Shown here one piece after another: positions 6,969-12,281 of a stretch of 12,281 nt of DNA. The translations under genes and the position numbers were made by a program. Under the pieces are notes generated by a model. The model worked only from the letters and a program-made list of their open reading frames with translations, had not been told where the DNA came from and did no database searches. The stretch covers positions 1 to 12,281 of the forward strand of contig JAKOGH010000938.1 in assembly GCA_024811115.1 (NCBI GenBank), in the 5' to 3' direction. The DNA comes from Terana coerulea (Eukaryota; Basidiomycota; Agaricomycetes; Polyporales; Phanerochaetaceae). How positions within the stretch are numbered: position 1 is the stretch's first letter; the number at the start of each line of letters is the position of its first letter.

Positions 6969-9416
6969 CTACAACGGCGCGACCGCGAGCGGCAGGCTCG
7001 GTTTCCCGGCGGGCCCGACCGACGGGTAGGCGACGTTCGCGCGGTTCCAGCGGATGTCGGCGTTGCGGCCTGCGGCGGGCGCGAAGCGGAAGGCGCGCAG
7101 CAGCGTCACGAGCATGACCTCTAGTGCGCGGACACATGCGGAAGCAGAGTCGTGAGTATGTTGGACGATGACAGAGGAAGGAAGCGACGCACTCATCTCG
7201 AGCTGCGAGAATTTGAAGCCGCTGGAGGATGATCAGGACAGACAGAAGGTGCGAGAAAGGAGAGGGACACGTACATGCAGGCTCTGCTCCCCCGAGGAAC
7301 GTCATGCTTCACACACCACCAACCACCCACGAGTCAGCGTGTACATCGTAAACCACACACGCAAAGACGCACAGGTTGGAATACACGCCGGGCACGCGCG
7401 CGTCGCACGGCGCCTTGCCGTCGAGCCACCGCTCGGGGCGCCACGCGCCCGCGTCCGCGCCCCAGACGGCCGGGTTGCGGTTGCTCGCGTCGATGGCGAC
7501 GAAGACGTGCGTGCCGCGCGGGACGAGGACGGTGGTGGTGGTCGTGCCGTCGGAGCACGCGAGCGGCGCGGACAGCGGGAGCGAGATGTCGCGCTTGGCT
7601 CTGCGCAGACGTGAGTACGAGAACACACGATGAGAAGAGAGGGTGGGGCTTACTGGCGGGTGACGAACGGGACCGGGGAGTACCTAGATGCGCTGTGAGC
7701 CGCTGAATGCGCTGCGAGAAGGCCGAAGGACATACAGGCGCAGTGTCTCCCTGCAGACGGCGTCGAGGAACGGCAGCGTGACGAGGTCGTCGTACGCGAC
7801 CTCCCCACCGTCCGCGCGCTCGCACGCCTCCAGGACCTCGGCCCGCAGCCGGTCTTGCGCGTCGGAGTGGAGCGCGAGCAGGTGCAGGATGCGCGCGACG
7901 GCGTTCGACGTCGTGTCCGTGCCCGCGAGGGTCATGCCCCTGCGCACAACAGCCAGTCAGTGCCCCTCGCGCGCATACAACAAGCATATGGGCCGACGCA
8001 CGTCACCTGCGCCACGATCTCCTCCTCCGGCAGCTGATCCTCCGCCGCCGCCCGCATGTTCTCCCGCACTGTCAACAAGCATCCAAGCAGAGGGTCAGCG
8101 GCGCGCCGAGCGCAGCACACAACAAGGCGAAAACGACGCACGCAGCACGCTCATGAGGTCCCGCCCTCGCCGACGCCGAGCTTCACATCCGCGTCGCTCC
8201 CGGCGCGCTGCCGCTGCGCCGCGTAGATCGCGCGCGACGTGTCGTCCATCGTGTCCACGAGCGCCTTAATCGCGCGCACGCCCGCCGCGGGCACGCAGCC
8301 CAGCAGATACGCGCTGAGGCGCCGCACGCGCGGGTGGCACTGCTGCAGCGCGACGAGCGGGCGCAGCAGGCCAGCGAGGTAGCGGTAGTGCGCGTAGCGC
8401 GCGGTCGTCGGCCTGCGAGGAAGCAAGCACCGTACGTGTCAGTGGGGTGGAGGAGGGAGAGGAGGGAGAGGAGGCGCACATGAAGTCCTTGATGGCGTCG
8501 GCGTACGCGTTCGGCACCCGCGCGACGAGCGGGTCGAAGGAGTGGCCGAGCGCGCCTTGTCCGATGAGCTCGAGCGCCGCGCGGCCCATCCAGCTCAGCA
8601 CGTCCACCTCGTTGTGCGCCGGCCCGGATTTGAGTTCGTTTGCGATGCCTGTTTGGAGCTGTTTCACCTCCCTCGTGAGTGGGGCTGCGTCTCACGGGAT
8701 GAAGGAGCGGACAGACGTACGCGGTTGATGACCTCGTAGAAGATGGGCGTGAGCCGCCGCATGTGCGCGACAGAGAACACCGGGTTCAGGAGCTTGCGCT
8801 GGCGGCGGTGGTGCTCGCCTACGGACACTCAGACAACCGGCGTGGAAATCAACGAGACATGCGCTCACCTAACGTAGAAAGAAGCCCTGGCCCAATGGTT
8901 AGGTGTCTGAATCTAAGCAAACGAGGAGAATTATCAGCAGTTCGAAATGAAAGAACAAAGCGTGTACGTACACCATGACAAACGTTGATTCTTCGTAGAC
9001 ATCTTGGTCTCTTAGCACGATATGTTGTAGCGCTTTGGGGTCAAAGACCCAAAGGGCCCTCATCTGCAATGCCTTGGTCAGAGCACATACTAGGTTTCGT
9101 GTCAGTAATGATACTACATACCCCCAGCGGTCCATTCAGTTTCACCACCTGGCCGTAATCGCGACTCAGCTCGTCCAGGAACGCCCACCCGTGTCGAGCA
9201 TGCAACTGCGGCATGTTACCTGCAGTGAGAGAGTAGTCAACACGAAATGCATTGCGAGAAAAGCCGCATTTGCCTACCTTTCAGGAAAGAGGGATTGGTT
9301 GGGCCGGGGATGTTGTCAAGCGGAGACTTGACGACGAGCGGTTTCAACAACAGCCAAGCCAGCCATCCGACGGCCAGCACAGCGGCCCCAACGACAACAT
9401 TCGTAGACAACAGCAT
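6969..9416 (-). CDS. Cytochrome P450 monooxygenase, 14 exons, ~557 aa, two apparent -1 frameshifts
   Basis: Heme-thiolate monooxygenase, expected to be ER-anchored and served by a P450 reductase; substrate unknown. Exons, right to left: 9278-9416, 9122-9219, 8972-9063, 8869-8912, 8721-8818, 8480-8667, 8142-8412, 8002-8068, 7736-7939, 7654-7683, 7373-7600, 7275-7306, 7193-7221, 6969-7120. Thirteen introns of 50-73 nt. Residues 8-26 form a membrane anchor, followed by a proline-rich hinge (IPGP, 36-39). GEHHRRQRK (125-133) is the C-helix region. The I-helix has AGTDTTS (338-344), the K-helix ETLR (397-400), then PERW (466-469). The heme loop would read FLGGSRACIG with Cys497. Two positions need one more base: the G-run at 8162-8160 (GEG/DLMSVL) and the five-G run at 7293-7289 inside the heme loop. 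As written, translation stops at 8153-8151 after about 306 residues, without the heme cysteine. Assembly error in G-runs or true pseudogene are both possible. Start ATG 9416 fits the anchor; stop TAG is 6971-6969. Confidence 0.9.
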
Positions 9417-10022
9417 GTACACCTATGTTTTGTAAGGAGAATGCAACAAGTCTGCAGGATGGGGTGAGGATCGACGCGCAAGACCGCGACGTACCCGCCG
9501 ACTTAAAACAATGAGGGCCCACTGCCCGCCGACACCTCCGAGCGCACCATTAGCACACCCGTATGTGTAATACGCGGGCGTAACACATGCAGTCGGTGAC
9601 CTTCCGCCTTCGAAGCGTGCGAAGTGTCATTTGCGGACGGCTTCGCGAAGCACTGGGGGTGATGGCGCTAAGTTATCCCCGCACCTGGCACCTCGGCACG
9701 ACATGTGTCGTCGCCTGTGCGAGCAGCTCCTGTAGAGAACGTCCGGATCGAGTCAATTCTGTGGCGGGCATGAGACAGCCTGGGATGTCCAAGGTTGGGA
9801 GCAGGTTGAGGGCGCACGGTGGCTTTAGCCGCCTGCCCTTTGTGGCGCCACGGCAATGGCCGGCACTCTGACTTGTTAGCGTCTGTAATACAGGAACTTC
9901 AAGCCATTGCTGACCAACGGACTTTCAGCTCTGGCCAACTGAAGTGGGTCTTTGAGCACTTCTCCCCTCAGTCCAGAGTTTGTACATTTTATGTCCGCAC
10001 TATTGTCATAAGAATACATCCG
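9417..10022. other. Intergenic: P450 upstream region
   Basis: It holds the P450 5' flank with a weak TATA-like element, and a palindrome CTTCGCGAAG at 9643-9652. Short open frames in both directions show no recognisable domains. The base composition is lower in GC than the P450 3' exons. Confidence 0.4.
9502..9508 (-). promoter_or_regulatory. TATA-like element upstream of the P450
   Basis: The minus strand reads TTTTAAG about 86-92 nt upstream of the P450 ATG at 9416. The position suits a fungal core promoter, but the match to a TATA box is imperfect. Confidence 0.25.
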
Positions 10023-10924
10023 TTAGAGTGCTAGTGGTTTCCAAGGCTGAAGTAGGGTATCAAACCTTATGAGATCACCTATGATTCGAGGAGTTACAGT
10101 ACTTGCAACGTCAAGAATTGGCATGTATTGGCCAAGACTACCTTGAATGGTGCCATTCTTGGTGAAGAAGAAGCCACGACCTTTCTGGACAGTGCCCCCA
10201 CCAATATCGCCACCTGGGCGCAGGAATATACCATCAGCTTCGTAGTACGAGAATACATCGCGTCGGAGCCTCACTGAGATATGCCCTCTCAATACTAGGT
10301 GGCAAAAATGTAGTTTTGAAGCCTTTAACATTGCTGTAACACAGCACCGATCCTGCTTGCGTAGACGCAAGATGACATCTTTCTGTGGCGCTTGACACAT
10401 AAATTCCAGACTCTATCTGGAGACTACCGGGCCAATAAGCACATAGAATCCATCTTAAGAATGATAGCACACACCCTATCGCCGTCTCGCTTCACAGTCT
10501 GCTTAGACAGTGCATGTGAAAGAGCCTAACGTGACCTGACTCACTCCAGGTTGGCAAGCTTCCCGACCTTAAGCTCAAAGTAAAAGAGTCTATTATAGCA
10601 GGAATTGATGCATTTTTTCGGAGTAAATAGCCGAGCAAAATTTGGGTGCTGTTTTTCTGCACGGGTCCGAGGCTCTGCCATAGTGGATAATAAGGTATTG
10701 TCCGGAAAGATTATCGGACGACGTGGATCATCACCGACAACGATGACCGAGTCACTGTTGACCCTATCATCTCGTATTTGGAACGGAATGGGATACCCAA
10801 GAGATCGGCGACACAACGAGGTCCGGTTCGAAGAAACGAGCGCTGTCGCGAAAGTTCATATCCTCCGTGTCGGGGGCCACTTTGTAGCATCCTGCGAGCT
10901 TGAGGAATCGCTAGCAGTGGTCAT
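10023..10924 (-). pseudogene. Decayed SPRY-domain protein gene
   Basis: On the minus strand there are scattered pieces of what looks like one protein, in several frames. From the ATG at 10924 they are a Ser-rich start; a piece with KVAPDTEDMNFRDSARFFEP; a piece with SVIVVGDDPRRP running to LFYFELKVGKLANLE (to about 10545); YHS-stop-DGFYV (about 10466-10440); and GGDIGGG followed by GRGFFFTKNGTIQGS (about 10214-10148). It ends at the TAA at 10025-10023. In known SPRY domains the YFE strand, the YHSDDG loop and the GDxxGCG...FFTKNG block occur in this order. Here the first Asp of YHSDDG is a TAA stop (10457-10455), and at least two frame changes separate the pieces. A GTGAGT near 10545 could be an old intron donor. 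The spacing of the last blocks is not standard, so the domain call is moderate. Family role, if it were intact, would be protein binding. Confidence 0.45.
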
Positions 10925-11930
10925 AGCCAAGTCGTAGAAGGATTTGTCAAGGGGTGGCGAGTGTTCAACATGCGACACCAGAACGCGGGGGAAGGCGTCG
11001 GACTATATAGCAAAATGGGAGCGGCATGAGGCACAGTCAGCGTGTGACATCTGCATCGCACAACGCGGAAATGAACGCTGGGTCATGAAGCATGCCTTCT
11101 TGTGTTGAGTTGCAATTTCCGGGTGCAGCTGCAACGGTACGAGCTGCACGAATTCGCGAGGCACCCTTCTCCGAGAGGTGAGGAGACTCGCGTTCCACGC
11201 GTGAACTCAGAGGACATCGCTGCACGCACGCAAAAATCTGATTTGCATCCCCTACCACGACTAAAACGGCATGTTCTCGTGAAGCCGTACAGCCTTGACC
11301 AGATATTCTGTGATAAAAGGTCAAACCGAGAGCATGTTACCAGCTCGTGTGTGCGTTACGTGAAGGACGTACCTTCCGCAGAATCTGCCAAATCACTCAT
11401 TTCGTGTCCTCGTGGAGCGCACCTCTTGAAGGAACACTTGTCGATAGCTGCCTGTGCAATGAGCAGAATTCGTGCTCTTCGTGAACCTTAGTTCCCTTAG
11501 CACCCGCAGAGGGGCGTCGGTCCTCGGAGAACCCGAATACGCATAGATCCATCCTATCAGTGCAGGGAGCCCTACGGGCAGGCGGAGGAAGCATTGGCCA
11601 GCAAGTGTACCGCGTGAATACTGCGCCTGTACTCACCTGGCACTGGATTTTTTACGGTTCACTCATGCCGCGGGCATATTGTCAGCAAGTAACAGCAACA
11701 CGCATAAAACCGGCATTTGACGCGTTCATGCTATCATACAGAAGATGTCGAATCATCGCATACAATGAGTGTTCTTGTATGAATAGACAAGCACTGTAAG
11801 ATAGAGTACAGCAGTCGCAAAAAGAACTGAGGTAGACGAACAGCCAAACGCACCCCAAAAAAAATCACGCTACCTTCACACCAGCTGTGCTGCCCCATCC
11901 CCGCCAGCCGCCCGCTCGATGCCCTTCTTA
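10925..11930. other. Intergenic, no gene supported
   Basis: Apart from the TATA-like box at 11003-11010, I see only short unrecognised open frames, such as plus 11102-11491 and minus 11636-11397, without GC-ending codon bias. An A-run at 11857-11864 lies shortly after the stop of the terminal gene and could be in its 3' flank. Confidence 0.35.
11003..11010 (-). promoter_or_regulatory. TATA-like box before the SPRY-like pseudogene
   Basis: The palindromic octamer CTATATAG lies about 79-86 nt upstream of the putative ATG at 10924 on the minus strand. That spacing fits a fungal core promoter and supports the idea that the decayed frame was once a gene. Confidence 0.3.
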
Positions 11931-12281
11931 TCATGTTCTCCTCATCTTCCGCGCCTCGGGGCTCTCCTCGACCTCCTCATCCGCGTCTCCTCGTCGCGCG
12001 CGCGCGCGCTCGACCATGAACTCCGCGACGAACCGCGCGACGTCCTGCTCGCCGACGACCGCGAACGCCCGCGGGCCTGACGCCACTGAACGACGGCCTC
12101 CTCCTGTCTCGCGACCTGCGTTCCCGCGGCGCGTCCACGCTTCTTCTGTGCGCCCTTGGCGTCGCCGACGCGCTGGCGGTCCGGCAGCCTCTGCCGGATG
12201 GATGCGGAGAGGAACTGCTCGACGGTGAATGACTGATGGGTCGACTTTGACGTTCGCGGCACTTGGGACATGGGTGTGAGA
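11931..12281 (-). CDS. Unrecognised GC-rich gene, 3' part (5' side may continue past the window edge)
   Basis: I do not recognise this protein. From the window edge to about 12075 one minus-strand frame has strong GC-ending codons. It contains an ATG at 12271, a stretch like FTVEQFLSASIRQRLPDRQ and a basic KKRGRAAG patch. From about 12075 to the TGA at 11933-11931 a different frame is the clean one. It reads GPRAFAVVGEQDVARF, then an Arg/Ala-rich run and an acidic DADEEVEESPE tail. The two frames would join with one extra base at the GG at 12077-12076 (minus CAGGCCC), or through a small unseen intron. The predicted C-terminus is charged and soluble-looking, with no membrane segment. Both frames are open to the edge, so the true start may lie outside the window. 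The ATG at 12271 would give about 113 residues. Confidence 0.45.
   Translation of the reverse strand, partial: SHTHVPSAANVKVDPSVIHRRAVPLRIHPAEAAGPPARRRRQGRTEEAWTRRGNAGRETGGGRRSVASGPRAFAVVGEQDVARFVAEFMVERARARRGDADEEVEESPEARKMRRT

Noticed and set aside
8880..8925. tRNA-like A-box pattern (TGGCCCAATGGTTAGG)
   Set aside because: It falls in P450 exon 4 and its intron, and no matching B-box, acceptor stem or anticodon arm follows.
1786..9416. Transporter plus P450 as a biosynthetic gene cluster
   Set aside because: There is no backbone enzyme or cluster regulator in the window, and about 3 kb of intergenic and repeat DNA separates the two genes; shared strand alone is not evidence.

Overview
The window looks like nuclear DNA of a filamentous basidiomycete, probably an Agaricomycete of the polypore type. 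This is inferred from gene structure, not from a database match. Genes are cut by many 50-73 nt introns with GTRNGY donors, CTRAC/CTCAC-like branch sites and YAG acceptors. Exons are GC-rich with strongly GC-ending third positions. The two recognisable genes belong to families that are expanded in wood-decay fungi. No rRNA, tRNA, CRISPR array, prophage or bacterial-style operon is visible.

Layout. 1-1045: no recognisable gene, but a dense cluster of GGTTC/GAACC pentamers at 234-400. 1046-1453: one copy of a diverged ~400 bp repeat. 1786-3945 (minus): a complete 550-residue, 12-helix hexose transporter in seven exons, one of them only 12 nt. 3946-5532: its promoter (TATA-like box, tandem GCGGGG sites) and GC-rich intergenic DNA. 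5533-5930: the second repeat copy, in the opposite orientation, so the transporter lies between two inverted copies. 5931-6968: GC-rich sequence without a supportable gene. 6969-9416 (minus): a 14-exon membrane-anchored cytochrome P450 that can be followed end to end but carries two 1-nt frame breaks, one at the heme-binding loop. 10023-10924 (minus): a decayed gene with SPRY-domain motifs. 11931-12281 (minus): the 3' part of a GC-rich unrecognised gene, also apparently with a 1-nt frame break.

The transporter would import hexoses across the plasma membrane. The P450 would act at the ER membrane on an unknown substrate. They share a strand but are separated by about 3 kb of intergenic DNA and repeat, and nothing shows that they work together. 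The main points for follow-up are the repeated -1 indels in G/C runs (assembly error or real decay), the 12-nt micro-exon, the inverted repeat pair, the pentamer cluster and the abrupt composition change inside the P450. I found no convincing new multi-gene system.
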